Positions 41,385-50,304 of a DNA stretch of 64,000 bases are shown one piece after another. Origin of the DNA: Phenylobacterium haematophilum (lineage in GTDB: Bacteria; Pseudomonadota; Alphaproteobacteria; Caulobacterales; Caulobacteraceae); contig NZ_JACIDK010000007.1 of assembly GCF_014196295.1 (NCBI RefSeq), positions 1-64,000 on the forward strand, read 5' to 3'. The number at the start of each line of letters is the position of its first letter. The first letter of the stretch is position 1. The notes under the pieces were generated by a model that saw only the letters and a program-made list of their open reading frames with translations, was not told the origin of the DNA and ran no database searches. The translations under genes and the position numbers were made by a program.

Positions 41385-42614
41385 ATGGCGGAACGTAAGG
41401 GCGTGCGGGCGACGGACCGCTTCCGAAAGAAGCGCGATGCGATCCTTGACGCCTCCACCGTCCTCTTGAACCAGCGCGGGGTGAAGGGCTTGACCCTGGC
41501 CGACGCCGCGGCTGCGGTCGGCCTGTCGACCACCAGCGTCACCTACTATTTCAAGCGCAAGGACGACCTGGCCGCCGCCTGCATGATGCGCGGGATCGCC
41601 TGGTTGCAGGAGGCGGCGGAGACCGCGGTGGCCGAGCCGACCCCGGCCGACCGGCTGCACAAGCTGCTGGAGCTCTATTTCGAGCGCGTGCGGCTGATGG
41701 CGATCGGCGAGGGGCCCCCCATGCCGACCTTGGCCGATGTCCGGGCGCTGAAGGATCCGCACCGCGCCCAGGTGATCGAGGCGTTCGCCAAGGTGTTCCG
41801 CAAGGTCCGCACCCTGTTCGAGGCGCCGGAGCTGGCGTGGCTCAACCGTGGTCGCCGCACCGCCCGCACCCACATGCTGCTCGCCCAGCTGTTCTGGTCG
41901 GGAGCCTGGCTGCACAAGTACGATCCCGAGGACTACGGCCGGGTGCGCGAGCGGGTGTTCGACATCCTGGTCGGCGGCCTGGCGGTCGAGGGCGCGAGCT
42001 GGGCGCCGGCTCCGGTGCCGCTGGCCGAGCTGGCGGCGAGCGAGGGCGCGGAGATGAGCCGCGAGACCTTCCTGCTGGCGGCGACGCGGCTGATCAATTC
42101 GCGCGGTTATCGCGGCGCCTCGGTCAATAAGATCTCCGAGGCGCTGAACGTCACCAAGGGCTCGTTCTATCACCACAACGACGCCAAGGACGACCTGGTG
42201 GTCGCCTGTTTCGACCGCACCTTCGAGGTCATGCGCCGGGTCCAGCGGCTGGCCATGGCGCTGGAAGGCGACCAGTGGCTGCGCATTTCCAGCGCCTCGG
42301 CGGCGCTGGCCGAATTCCAGCTGTCGCAGTACGGCCCGCTGCTGCGGGTCTCGGCGCTGTCGGCCCTGCCTGAGGAGATCCGAATCGAGCAGGTCGCGCA
42401 CTCTGACCGGGTGTCGGACCGCTTCGCCTCGATGATCTCGGACGGAATCGTCGAGGGCTCGATCCGGCCCGTTGACGCGGCCATCGCCGCCCAGATGCTG
42501 AACGCCACCCTGAACGCCGGATCGGAGCTGACCTTCTGGCTGCCCGACGTCACTCAGAAGGCGGCGCCGGCGGTGTTCGCCCGCCCGCAGCTGATGGGGA
42601 TCTTCGCCCGCTAG
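41385..42614 (+). CDS. Double TetR-family regulator (two fused TetR units)
   Basis: 409 residues from ATG 41385, with AGGGG 6 bases upstream. There are two complete TetR_N helix-turn-helix domains: residues about 12-62 (ILDASTVLLNQRGVKGLTLADAAAAVGLSTTSVTYYFKRKDDL) and about 224-273 (FLLAATRLINSRGYRGASVNKISEALNVTKGSFYHHNDAKDDL). Each is followed by its own helical C-terminal part (about 63-215 and 274-409). This equals two TetR monomers in tandem, so one chain could form the usual DNA-binding pair. Ligand and targets are unknown; the neighbouring ScfR-like regulator 67 bp upstream is on the same strand. It ends on a CTAG shared with the kinase gene. Confidence 0.9.
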   Translation: MAERKGVRATDRFRKKRDAILDASTVLLNQRGVKGLTLADAAAAVGLSTTSVTYYFKRKDDLAAACMMRGIAWLQEAAETAVAEPTPADRLHKLLELYFERVRLMAIGEGPPMPTLADVRALKDPHRAQVIEAFAKVFRKVRTLFEAPELAWLNRGRRTARTHMLLAQLFWSGAWLHKYDPEDYGRVRERVFDILVGGLAVEGASWAPAPVPLAELAASEGAEMSRETFLLAATRLINSRGYRGASVNKISEALNVTKGSFYHHNDAKDDLVVACFDRTFEVMRRVQRLAMALEGDQWLRISSASAALAEFQLSQYGPLLRVSALSALPEEIRIEQVAHSDRVSDRFASMISDGIVEGSIRPVDAAIAAQMLNATLNAGSELTFWLPDVTQKAAPAVFARPQLMGIFAR

Positions 42615-44317
42615 GCGCGCAGTGCGACGACGTTGGAGCCCTGCGCCGCGCGCGCGGCCTTCTCGGCCCAGACCTGCTCGACCACATGCAGCAGCCGTTC
42701 GGCCGTGATCGGCTTAGTCACGTGGCCGTCGGCGCCGGCCCGGGTGGAGGCTTCGGCGTGCTCGGGCATCGCATTGGCGGTCAGGGTGTAGATCGGCGTG
42801 CGGCGGCCCTCGCGCTCCTCGCGCCGGCGGATCGCCGAGATCGCGGTCAGCCCGTCCATCACCGGCATCTGCATGTCCATCAGGATCAGATCGAACGTCC
42901 CGCGCGCGGCCTCGTCGACCGCTTCGGCGCCGTTTTCGACCGAGATCAGCTCGACGCCCGCTGCGCCCAGGATCAGTTCCACCACCCGGCGGTTGGTCGG
43001 ATGATCCTCGGCCAGCAGCACCCGCATGGCGTCGAGATCGGCCGCATCGGCGATCGCGTCTTCGTGCTCGCCCCACATCTCGACCGCGCCGTGGCGGCGC
43101 GGGAGCTCCAGGGTCAGGACGAAGGTCGCGCCCTTGCCGGCCACGGCGCTGGCGCTGAGCTCGCCGCCCATCGCCTCGGCCAGCGAGCGCGAGATGGCCA
43201 GGCCCAGGCCGGTTCCGCCGTACTCGCGGGTGATCGAGCCGTCGGCCTGCTGGAAGCGGCCGAACAGGCGCTGGCGGGTGGCCTCGTCGAAGCCGATGCC
43301 GGTGTCGGCGACGGTGAAGACCAAATGGGTGGTGGTCTCATCGCGGCGGCCGGCGACGGTCAGCTTGACCTCGCCCTGAGCTGTGAACTTGATGGCGTTG
43401 CCCAGGAGGTTGGTCAGGATCTGGCGGATGCGCGGCCCGTCGCCTTCGAATGCGCCCTGGGCGTAGGGCTCGATCTCGACCTTCAGCTCCAGCCCCTTGG
43501 CCTGGGCGGTGGCCTGGAACAGCGCCGCGCAGGCGCTCACGGAGGTGGCCATGTCGAACGGCTCGAGCCGGATCTCCATGCGGCCGGCCTCGATCCTGGC
43601 CAGGTCGAGGATGTCGGTCAAAAGGGCTTCCAGCGTCTGGGCCGAGGTCTCTATCAGTTCGACCATGTCGGCCTGGTGCTGATTGAGGTCGGTCTTGGCC
43701 AGGGCCCCGGCGATGCCCATCACCCCATTCAGCGGGGTGCGGATCTCGTGGCTCATATTGGCGAGGAACTCGCTCTTGGCCTTGTTGGCGGCCTGCGCCT
43801 CGCCGGCGTACTTCACGAGATCGCGCTGGGCGTGGTGGCGCGAGCATTCGTTCGAGGCGATGGCCGCCAGATCGATTAGATAGCTGGCCAGGTCGCGGTC
43901 GTAGGCGTGCGGCGCGCGGCTGGCGACGCAGACCACGCCGATCGGTTGGCCGTCCGCCAGCCGGATCGGCGCCCCGGCGTAGAAGCGAACCGCCTCCGCT
44001 CCGACCACGTGCGGGTGGGTGCAAAACCGCGCGTCGGTCAGGGCGTCGGCGACCCAAAGCAGTTGGTCCTCGCCCACCACGATCTCGGAAAAGGACTGGT
44101 CCTGGCAGAGCTGCTCGTCGGTCCATCTGGGACCGACGCTGGCGTGCCAGGTGCGCTCGGCGCCGACCATCACCACGTCGCCCAGGTCCAGCCGGGCGAA
44201 GGCGCGCGCCAGGCGGCCGATCCGCTCGAAGGTCGGCTTCAGTTCGTCGAGATCAAGCGTGGCGATGGCGGCCAGCCGCGCGGCCTCGGCCCGTGAGGCC
44301 GATACAGGCTTGGACAT
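42611..44317 (-). CDS. Hybrid sensor histidine kinase (GAF - HisKA - HATPase - REC)
   Basis: 568 residues, no membrane segments. GAF domain about 20-160 (with [40 protein letters not shown]), HisKA with the phospho-acceptor His190 in [18 protein letters not shown], HATPase_c with [16 protein letters not shown] and GGTGLGLAI, and a C-terminal receiver domain from about 431 with EDHPTNRR, acceptor Asp481 in [12 protein letters not shown] and the late TANAMPEH. The hybrid design implies phosphorelay through a phosphotransfer protein encoded elsewhere. A GAF domain of this kind senses a small soluble ligand or redox/light cofactor. GGGGGAT precedes the ATG. Confidence 0.93.
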   Translation of the reverse strand: MSKPVSASRAEAARLAAIATLDLDELKPTFERIGRLARAFARLDLGDVVMVGAERTWHASVGPRWTDEQLCQDQSFSEIVVGEDQLLWVADALTDARFCTHPHVVGAEAVRFYAGAPIRLADGQPIGVVCVASRAPHAYDRDLASYLIDLAAIASNECSRHHAQRDLVKYAGEAQAANKAKSEFLANMSHEIRTPLNGVMGIAGALAKTDLNQHQADMVELIETSAQTLEALLTDILDLARIEAGRMEIRLEPFDMATSVSACAALFQATAQAKGLELKVEIEPYAQGAFEGDGPRIRQILTNLLGNAIKFTAQGEVKLTVAGRRDETTTHLVFTVADTGIGFDEATRQRLFGRFQQADGSITREYGGTGLGLAISRSLAEAMGGELSASAVAGKGATFVLTLELPRRHGAVEMWGEHEDAIADAADLDAMRVLLAEDHPTNRRVVELILGAAGVELISVENGAEAVDEAARGTFDLILMDMQMPVMDGLTAISAIRRREEREGRRTPIYTLTANAMPEHAEASTRAGADGHVTKPITAERLLHVVEQVWAEKAARAAQGSNVVALRA

Positions 44318-44382
44318 GATGATCCCCCGGGCCGCGTCCTTGCGCCCACGATGGGGTGGCGCGGTTAAGTTTCCGTCTTTTT

Positions 44383-44397
44383 CCGAACGCCGTTCGG
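44383..44397. promoter_or_regulatory. Inverted repeat CCGAAC-GCC-GTTCGG upstream of the histidine kinase
   Basis: Perfect 6+3+6 dyad, 66 bp before the kinase start. Its 13-base core differs by one base from the dyad at 18357-18371 upstream of a TonB receptor, which lies at nearly the same distance from its gene. Confidence 0.4.
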
Positions 44398-44471
44398 CAA
44401 CCTTCGGTCGATCAGTTGTGGAAAACTGTCAAGCTTGGGGATTTTTTGCGGCGATGGCGTCGGGCGTGGCG

Positions 44472-44500
44472 AAAACCGACCCTCCGGCGCGGCGGGTCGG
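44472..44500 (-). terminator. Intrinsic terminator after the 2OG oxygenase gene
   Basis: On the minus strand CCGACCC...GGGTCGG (with an inner CCG/CGG pair) is followed by TTTT. It lies 8 bp after the oxygenase stop and separates it from the kinase gene. Confidence 0.75.
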
Positions 44501-44507
44501 CTTCCGT

Positions 44508-45443
44508 CTATAGAAGCTTGATCTCGCGCAAACGTTCCTTGAGGAACTCGTCGGCGGTGATCGGGGCCAGGCCGCGGTCGGGATGCTCAGGGGTGATGCA
44601 ACCTGGCAGGGTGCGGATCTCGTAGTCCGGATTGAAGTGCAGGAAGAACGGCGTGGAGTAGCGCGCGAAGCCGCGGCGTTCCGGCGCCGGATTGACCACC
44701 CGGTGGGTCGTCGAGGGCAGCACGTGGTTGGACAGCCGCTGCAGCATGTCGCCGATGTTGCAGACCACCGAGCCGGGCGGCGGGTTGATCGCCAGCCACT
44801 GGCCGTCGCGGTCGAGCACTTCCAGGCCGGCCTCCTCCGCCCCCAGCAGCAGGGTGATGACATTGATGTCCTCATGCGCGCCGGCGCGGATGTTGGGCCC
44901 GTCCTTGGGCACCGGCGGATAGTGCAGCAGGCGCAGGATCGAGTTGCCCAAGTTCACGGTCGGATGGAAGAACCCGCGGTCCAGCTTCAGATAGACGGCG
45001 ATGGCTTCCAGAACCTGGCGCCCCATGCCGTCCAGGGCGTTAAACAGCCAGGCGATCTCGGAGTGGAACGCCGGAACTTCGGCCGGCCAGACATTGTCAG
45101 GCATGAAGTCGCGGAACGGGTGGCCGGCCGGCAGATCGCGGCCCATGTGCCAGAATTCCTTGAGGTCGAAGTGCTGGGCGTCCTTCGCGGTCTCGATGCC
45201 GAACGGCGTGTAGCCGCGCTGGCCGCCGACTCCGACCACATAGCCGCGCTTGATCTCCTCGGGCAGGGCGAAGAAGGCTTTGGTGGCGGCCAGCGCCGCC
45301 TCGATCCGGGCCTGCGGCAGGTCGTGGTCGGAGATCACCGCGAAGCCGAAACGGGCGAACGATCCGCCAAGATCGCGCGAGAAGCCGTCGAAGTCGGCGC
45401 CGAAGCGCTTGAACGAAACCGGCTTGATCGTCTCTGTCGTCAC
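44508..45443 (-). CDS. Isopenicillin-N-synthase-like 2-oxoglutarate/Fe(II) oxygenase
   Basis: 311 residues. The N-terminal DIOX_N domain includes GSFARFGFAVISDHDLP and ALPEEIKRGYVVGVGGQRGYTPFGIE. The catalytic double-stranded helix has the iron ligands His and Asp in GAHEDINVITLL and the distal His in STTHRVVNP. The 2-oxoglutarate-binding Arg-x-Ser is in ARYSTPFFLH. Family members hydroxylate or oxidise varied small molecules; bacterial ones near this sequence are mostly uncharacterised. Cytoplasmic. Its terminator on the 3' side and divergent placement from the OmpA-family gene indicate a single-gene unit. Confidence 0.92.
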   Translation of the reverse strand: MTTETIKPVSFKRFGADFDGFSRDLGGSFARFGFAVISDHDLPQARIEAALAATKAFFALPEEIKRGYVVGVGGQRGYTPFGIETAKDAQHFDLKEFWHMGRDLPAGHPFRDFMPDNVWPAEVPAFHSEIAWLFNALDGMGRQVLEAIAVYLKLDRGFFHPTVNLGNSILRLLHYPPVPKDGPNIRAGAHEDINVITLLLGAEEAGLEVLDRDGQWLAINPPPGSVVCNIGDMLQRLSNHVLPSTTHRVVNPAPERRGFARYSTPFFLHFNPDYEIRTLPGCITPEHPDRGLAPITADEFLKERLREIKLL

Positions 45444-45527
45444 GTCTGAACCTTCGTCCCAGCTTGCGGGAACCTTGACCGTAGCGCTCGCGTTCGCACC
45501 AGAGTTTCACGATCGAGGAGATCGCTT

Positions 45528-46202
45528 ATGCGCAAACTGACCGCCCTCGGGGCCTGCATCCTCGGGGCAGGGGCTCTGGCCGCCTGCACCACCACCGACC
45601 CCTACACCGGACAGGTCGTCCGCAACAACACCGGCACCGGCGCGATCGCCGGGGCGCTGGGCGGCGCCGCGCTCGGCTATCTGACCAACACCAACCGCAG
45701 CGAGCAGGGCCGCAAGAACGCGCTGATCGGAGCGGGCATCGGGGCGCTCGCCGGCGCTGGCGTCGGCAACTACATGGACCGCCAGCAGGCCGAGCTGCGC
45801 CGCGAACTGGCCGGCAGCGGCGTCGAGGTCCAACGCCAGGGCGACAACATCGTCCTGCAGATGCCCAGCGACGTGACCTTCGGGTTCGACCGGTCGGACA
45901 TCCAGCCGCAGTTCTACGGCGCGCTCGACGATGTGGCGCGCAGCCTGAACAACTACCCGCAGACGCTGGTCGACGTGATCGGCCACGCCGACTCCACCGG
46001 CCGGGCCGACTACAACCAGACGCTCTCGGAACGCCGAGCGCTGTCGGTCGCCGACTACCTGACCGGCCGCGGCGGCGTGCTGCGCGACCGGCTCTATGTC
46101 GAGGGGCGCGGTTCGACCCAGCCCATCGCCGACAACTCGACCGACGCCGGCCGGGCCAAGAACCGCCGCGTCGAGATCGTGCTGCGGCCCTACACGGGCT
46201 GA
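45528..46202 (+). CDS. OmpA-family lipoprotein with glycine-zipper region
   Basis: 224 residues. Lipoprotein signal ends LAAC (Cys20). Residues about 36-75 hold two glycine-zipper segments (GAIAGALGGAALGYL and GAGIGALAGAGVGNYM). The OmpA C-terminal domain (about 110-220) has VTFGFDRSDIQPQF, VIGHADSTGRADYNQTLSERRALSVADYL and RGSTQPIADNSTDAGRAKNRRVEIVL, with the peptidoglycan-binding Asp and Arg. It resembles the YiaD/Pal-like envelope proteins that tether the outer membrane to the cell wall. A 12-bp hairpin follows the stop. Confidence 0.93.
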   Translation: MRKLTALGACILGAGALAACTTTDPYTGQVVRNNTGTGAIAGALGGAALGYLTNTNRSEQGRKNALIGAGIGALAGAGVGNYMDRQQAELRRELAGSGVEVQRQGDNIVLQMPSDVTFGFDRSDIQPQFYGALDDVARSLNNYPQTLVDVIGHADSTGRADYNQTLSERRALSVADYLTGRGGVLRDRLYVEGRGSTQPIADNSTDAGRAKNRRVEIVLRPYTG

Positions 46203-46207
46203 CGGGC

Positions 46208-46238
46208 GCCGGCCTGCCCCATCGGCGGGCAGGCCGGC
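46208..46238 (+). terminator. 12-bp hairpin after OmpA-family gene
   Basis: GCCGGCCTGCCC (46208-46219) pairs perfectly with GGGCAGGCCGGC (46227-46238). No U-tract. Confidence 0.6.
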
Positions 46239-46327
46239 CTCCCTCGCGGCTCAGGCGGCCGCCCCCGTTGCGCCGCGGCGCCTTTTGACACCACATACGC
46301 GCGAGAGCCGCCCCGCTCGGAGGGGCG

Positions 46328-48196
46328 GTGAAGCGTATTGGAACGTCGATGGCGGCAGAGGCTGCGGGGATGAATCTTGGGCACGCCGTCGCCCTGCTGG
46401 CCGCCGGCGTCGTGGCCGTGCCCCTGTTCCGCAAGCTGGGATTGGGCTCGGTGCTCGGCTACCTGGCCGCTGGTCTAGTCATCGGCCCGTTCGGGCTCAA
46501 GCTGTTCGCCGATCCCGAGGCGATCCTTCACGTCGCCGAACTGGGCGTGGTGCTCTTCCTCTTCATCATCGGCCTTGAGATGCGGCCCAGTAAGCTGTGG
46601 AGCCTGCGGGGGGAGATCTTCGGGCTCGGCGCGGCGCAAGTACTGGTCTGCTGCGCCCTGCTTTCGGGGGTGGCTATCCTCGGCGGCCTGCCGCCGGCGG
46701 CGGCGGTGATCGGGGCCAGCGGCTTCGTGCTGTCCTCGACGGCCGTCATCATGAAGATGCTCGACGAGCGCGGCGAGACCTCGACCGAGGCGGGTCAGCG
46801 CGCGGTCTCGATCCTGCTGCTCGAAGACCTGGCCGTGGTGCCGCTGCTGGCGCTGGTGGTCGTTCTCGGCTCGATGAGCGGCGGGGCGGTCGACGAGGGC
46901 CGTCCGGTCTGGCTCGGCCTGCTGATCGGTCTTGGCTGCATCGCCGTGGTGATCGCCGCCGGCCGCTGGCTGCTGAACCCGTTCTTCCAGATCCTGGCCC
47001 GCACCGGCGCGCGCGAGATCATGACCGCCGCCGCCTTGCTGGTGGTGCTGGGCACCGCGCTCTTCATGCAGTGGGGCGGACTGTCGATGGCCATGGGTGC
47101 GTTCCTGGCCGGGGTGCTGCTGTCGGAATCGACCTTCCGCTTCCAGCTTGAGGCCGACATCGAGCCGTTCCGCGGCATCCTGCTGGGCCTGTTCTTCCTC
47201 AGCGTCGGCATGTCGCTCGACCTGTCGGTGGTGGCGGCCGAATGGGGCCTGATCGTGCTCGGCGTGCTGGCCTTCATGATCGTGAAGGCGGCGGGCATCT
47301 ACGGCGTCGCGCGGCTGTTCAAAGCCGGTAACACCGAGGCGATCCAGCGCGCGGCGCTGTTCGCCCAGGGCGGCGAATTCGCCTTCGTGCTCTATGCCGC
47401 GGCCGTTGCGGCAGGGGTCATGGACGGGCGCACCAGCGCGGCGATGACCGCCATCGTCATCATGTCCATGGCGCTGACCCCGCTGGTGGTGATCGTGCTG
47501 AACCGGGTGCTGCCGCCGCCGAAGGAGTCGATGGACGGGGTCGAACTAGCCGCCAACCTCGAAGGCCGCGTGCTTATGATCGGCTTCGGTCGGTTCGCCC
47601 AGGTGGTCAGCCAGCCGCTGCTGGCCCGCGGCATGGAGGTCTCGCTGATCGAGACCGACGTCGAGATGATCCGCGCCGCCGGGACCTTCGGCTTCAAGGT
47701 TTATTACGGCGACGGCACCCGGCTCGACGTTCTGCGCGCCTCGGGCGCGACCAACGCCGAGGCGATCCTGGTCTGCGTCGACAAGCCCGAGGTCGCCGAC
47801 AAGATCGTCGAACTGATCAAGGCCGAGTTCCCCCTGGCCAAGCTGTTCGTCCGCGCATTCGACCGCGGCCATTCGCTGCGGCTGATCAAGGCCGGCGTCG
47901 ACTACCAGATCCGCGAGACCTTCGAGTCCGCCCTGGCGTTCGGCAAGAACGTCCTCATCGAAATGGGGGTCGACGAGGTCGAGGCCGCCGAGATCACCCG
48001 CGACGTCCGCCGCCGCGACACCGAGCGGCTGGAGCTGCAAGTGGCCGGCGGGATTGAGGAGGGGCGCTGGCTGATGCGCGGCAACATGCAGACCCCGACG
48101 CCCGAGCCGTTCTCCGTCCCCAGGAAGGAGGGCGAGGCGGGCAACAAAGAGGCGGCCGACGTCCTGAAGACGTCGCCCAAGGCTCTGGCGGAGTAG
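46328..48196 (+). CDS. CPA2-family cation:proton antiporter (KefB/KefC type)
   Basis: 622 residues if it starts at GTG 46328, which has GGAGG 4 bases upstream; ATGs at 46349 and 46370 are alternatives, and the latter fits the family N terminus well. The membrane domain (to about 400) has about 12 helices, with GSVLGYLAAGLVIGPFGLKL, LGVVLFLFIIGLEMRP and SSTAVIMKMLDERGE. The RCK_N domain starts with GRVLMIGFGRFAQVVSQPLLARGMEVSLIETD (GxGxxG-type nucleotide fold). KefB/C proteins export K+ in exchange for H+ and are gated through the RCK domain, in enteric bacteria by glutathione adducts. Confidence 0.92.
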   Translation: MKRIGTSMAAEAAGMNLGHAVALLAAGVVAVPLFRKLGLGSVLGYLAAGLVIGPFGLKLFADPEAILHVAELGVVLFLFIIGLEMRPSKLWSLRGEIFGLGAAQVLVCCALLSGVAILGGLPPAAAVIGASGFVLSSTAVIMKMLDERGETSTEAGQRAVSILLLEDLAVVPLLALVVVLGSMSGGAVDEGRPVWLGLLIGLGCIAVVIAAGRWLLNPFFQILARTGAREIMTAAALLVVLGTALFMQWGGLSMAMGAFLAGVLLSESTFRFQLEADIEPFRGILLGLFFLSVGMSLDLSVVAAEWGLIVLGVLAFMIVKAAGIYGVARLFKAGNTEAIQRAALFAQGGEFAFVLYAAAVAAGVMDGRTSAAMTAIVIMSMALTPLVVIVLNRVLPPPKESMDGVELAANLEGRVLMIGFGRFAQVVSQPLLARGMEVSLIETDVEMIRAAGTFGFKVYYGDGTRLDVLRASGATNAEAILVCVDKPEVADKIVELIKAEFPLAKLFVRAFDRGHSLRLIKAGVDYQIRETFESALAFGKNVLIEMGVDEVEAAEITRDVRRRDTERLELQVAGGIEEGRWLMRGNMQTPTPEPFSVPRKEGEAGNKEAADVLKTSPKALAE

Positions 48197-48268
48197 TTCT
48201 TCGCCATTTGATGAATTTTTTCGCCCGACCCTGTTCTCAACAACGCGTTGGCAGCTTAAAGGGGCCTC

Positions 48269-49003
48269 ATGGCTGGAAAGACCCGCAACGACGCCGTGGA
48301 CGCCCTCGCCGGGCTGCTGTTCGACGGCATGACGATCATGGCCGGGGGCTTCGGCCTCTGCGGCATCCCCGAGAACCTGATCGGCGCGATCAAGGAATCC
48401 GGCGTCAAGAACCTGACGGTGGTGTCCAACAATTGCGGGATTGACGGCTTCGGTCTCGGGATCCTGCTCGAGAGCGGCCAGATCAGGAAGATGATCTCGT
48501 CCTATGTCGGCGAGAACAAGCTGTTCGAGCAGTTGTATCTGTCGGGCGCGCTGGAGCTCGAGTTCAATCCGCAGGGCACCCTGGCCGAGCGCATCCGCGC
48601 CGGCGGCGCCGGCATCCCGGCCTTCTTCACCAAGACCGGCGTCGGCACCCTGGTGGCTGAGGGCAAGGAGGTCCGCGACTTCGACGGCGAGACCTATGTC
48701 ATGGAGCGCGGCCTCACCGCTGACCTCGCCATCGTCAAGGCCCACACCGGCGACGCCGAGGGCAACCTCGTCTATCGAAAGACCGCGCGGAACTTCAATC
48801 CGATGATGGCCACGGCCGGCAAGGTCACCGTCGCCGAGGTGGAGAACCTCGTGGCGATCGGCTCGATCGACAAGGACCATATCCACACCCCCGGCATCTT
48901 CGTCGACCGCATCATCAAGGGCGCGGTCTACGAGAAGCGCATCGAGCGGGTGACCACCCGTCCCAAAGAAACGAAGACGGGCGAAGAGAAGGCGAGCGCG
49001 TAA
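48269..49003 (+). CDS. scoA: 3-oxoacid CoA-transferase, subunit A
   Basis: 244 residues. AAGGGG precedes the ATG. Subunit A features: [23 protein letters not shown] (the GGFGxxGxP signature), [60 protein letters not shown]. Together with subunit B it moves CoA from succinyl-CoA (or another donor) to acetoacetate or a related 3-oxoacid. Subunit B follows after one base, so both subunits are made from one message. Confidence 0.95.
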   Translation: MAGKTRNDAVDALAGLLFDGMTIMAGGFGLCGIPENLIGAIKESGVKNLTVVSNNCGIDGFGLGILLESGQIRKMISSYVGENKLFEQLYLSGALELEFNPQGTLAERIRAGGAGIPAFFTKTGVGTLVAEGKEVRDFDGETYVMERGLTADLAIVKAHTGDAEGNLVYRKTARNFNPMMATAGKVTVAEVENLVAIGSIDKDHIHTPGIFVDRIIKGAVYEKRIERVTTRPKETKTGEEKASA

Positions 49004-49004
49004 G

Positions 49005-49646
49005 ATGGCCTGGACCCGTGACGAGATGGCTGCCCGCGCCGCCAAGGAACTGCGCGACGGCTTCTATGTGAACCTGGGCATCGGCATCCCGACCCTGGTC
49101 GCCAACTATATTCCCGATGGCATGCACGTGACGTTGCAGAGCGAGAACGGCATGCTGGGCATGGGTCCCTTCCCCTATGAGGGCGAAGAGGACGCCGATC
49201 TGATCAACGCGGGCAAGCAGACCATCACCGAACTGCCGAGCTCGTCCTACTTCTCCAGCGCCGACTCCTTCGCGATGATCCGCGGCGGCCACATCGCCCT
49301 GTCGATCCTGGGGGGCATGCAGGTGGCCCAGAACGGCGACCTGGCCAACTGGATGGTGCCAGGCAAGATGGTCAAGGGCATGGGCGGGGCCATGGACCTG
49401 GTGGCGGGGGTCAAGCGCGTCGTCGTGGTCATGGACCACTGCGAGAAGTCGGGCGCGCCTAAGCTGCTCAAGGAATGCAGCCTGCCGCTGACCGGCGCCG
49501 GCGTCGTCGATCTGCTGATCACCGAACTGGGCGTCTTTGAGATCAACCGCGGCAAGACCGCGGTGAAGCTCATCGAACTGGCGCCGGGCGTCACGGTCGA
49601 TGAAGTGAAGGCCAAGACCGAAGCGGCGTTCGAGGTGGCGGTTTAG
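49005..49646 (+). CDS. scoB: 3-oxoacid CoA-transferase, subunit B
   Basis: 213 residues. Starts [35 protein letters not shown]; the catalytic Glu47 is in [13 protein letters not shown], the family signature. [31 protein letters not shown] is also conserved. It lies directly after subunit A. The pair can feed acetoacetate or branched 3-oxoacids into acetyl-CoA metabolism together with a thiolase such as the one at 31139-32344. Confidence 0.95.
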   Translation: MAWTRDEMAARAAKELRDGFYVNLGIGIPTLVANYIPDGMHVTLQSENGMLGMGPFPYEGEEDADLINAGKQTITELPSSSYFSSADSFAMIRGGHIALSILGGMQVAQNGDLANWMVPGKMVKGMGGAMDLVAGVKRVVVVMDHCEKSGAPKLLKECSLPLTGAGVVDLLITELGVFEINRGKTAVKLIELAPGVTVDEVKAKTEAAFEVAV

Positions 49647-49719
49647 GGCGCATCCCTCCGCGGGTTCGGCGCGTATCCTTCCTGTCTGCGGCCCTTCGGC
49701 CGCGCCAGGATGGAATGCG

Positions 49720-50304
49720 ATGAAGCTGTTTCGCGCCGCCGCCGTGGCGGCGATCGCCACCCTTTCCCTCGCCCAAGCCTCCGAGGCCGCGGCCTTGAAG
49801 ACAGCCGTCTTCGCCGGCGGCTGCTTCTGGTCGACAGAGAAAGCGATGGAGAGCCTGCCCGGCGTGACCAGCGCCGTCTCCGGCTACGCCGGCGGCGCGC
49901 TCCAGAACCCTACCTACCAGAACCATCGAGGCCATCTGGAGGCGGTGAAGGTCACCTACGATCCGGCCAAGATCAGCTACGCCAAGCTGGTCGACGGCTT
50001 CTTCCATCACATCGACCCGACCGACGCCGGCGGCCAGATCTGTGACCGAGGCCCGTCCTACACGACCGCGGTGTTCGTGGCCGACAACGCCGAGACTGCA
50101 ACGGCCCAGGCGGTGAAGGCGCAGGTCTCCAAGGCTCTCGGGAAGCCGGTCGCCACCCGGATCCTGACCGGCGGCAAGTTCTGGCCGGCCGAGGCCTATC
50201 ACCAGGACTACGCCAAGAAGAACCCGGCCAACTACGAGGCCTATCGCATCGGCTGCGGCCGCGACCGGGCGCTCAAGGCTGTTTGGGGATCGGCTTACCG
50301 GTGA
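49720..50304 (+). CDS. msrA: Exported peptide methionine sulfoxide reductase MsrA
   Basis: 194 residues. Signal peptide to about residue 24 (LAQASEAA), so the enzyme works in the periplasm. The catalytic Cys35 is in FAGGCFWSTEKAMESLPGV (the GCFW motif with the usual Glu). Conserved QNPTYQNHRGHLEAVKVTYDPAKISY and FFHHIDPTDAGGQICDRGPSYTTAVF follow. C-terminal Cys in IGCGRD is a likely resolving residue. It repairs methionine-S-sulfoxide in envelope proteins. Its 3' end overlaps the convergent GT39 gene by 32 bp. Confidence 0.93.
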   Translation: MKLFRAAAVAAIATLSLAQASEAAALKTAVFAGGCFWSTEKAMESLPGVTSAVSGYAGGALQNPTYQNHRGHLEAVKVTYDPAKISYAKLVDGFFHHIDPTDAGGQICDRGPSYTTAVFVADNAETATAQAVKAQVSKALGKPVATRILTGGKFWPAEAYHQDYAKKNPANYEAYRIGCGRDRALKAVWGSAYR

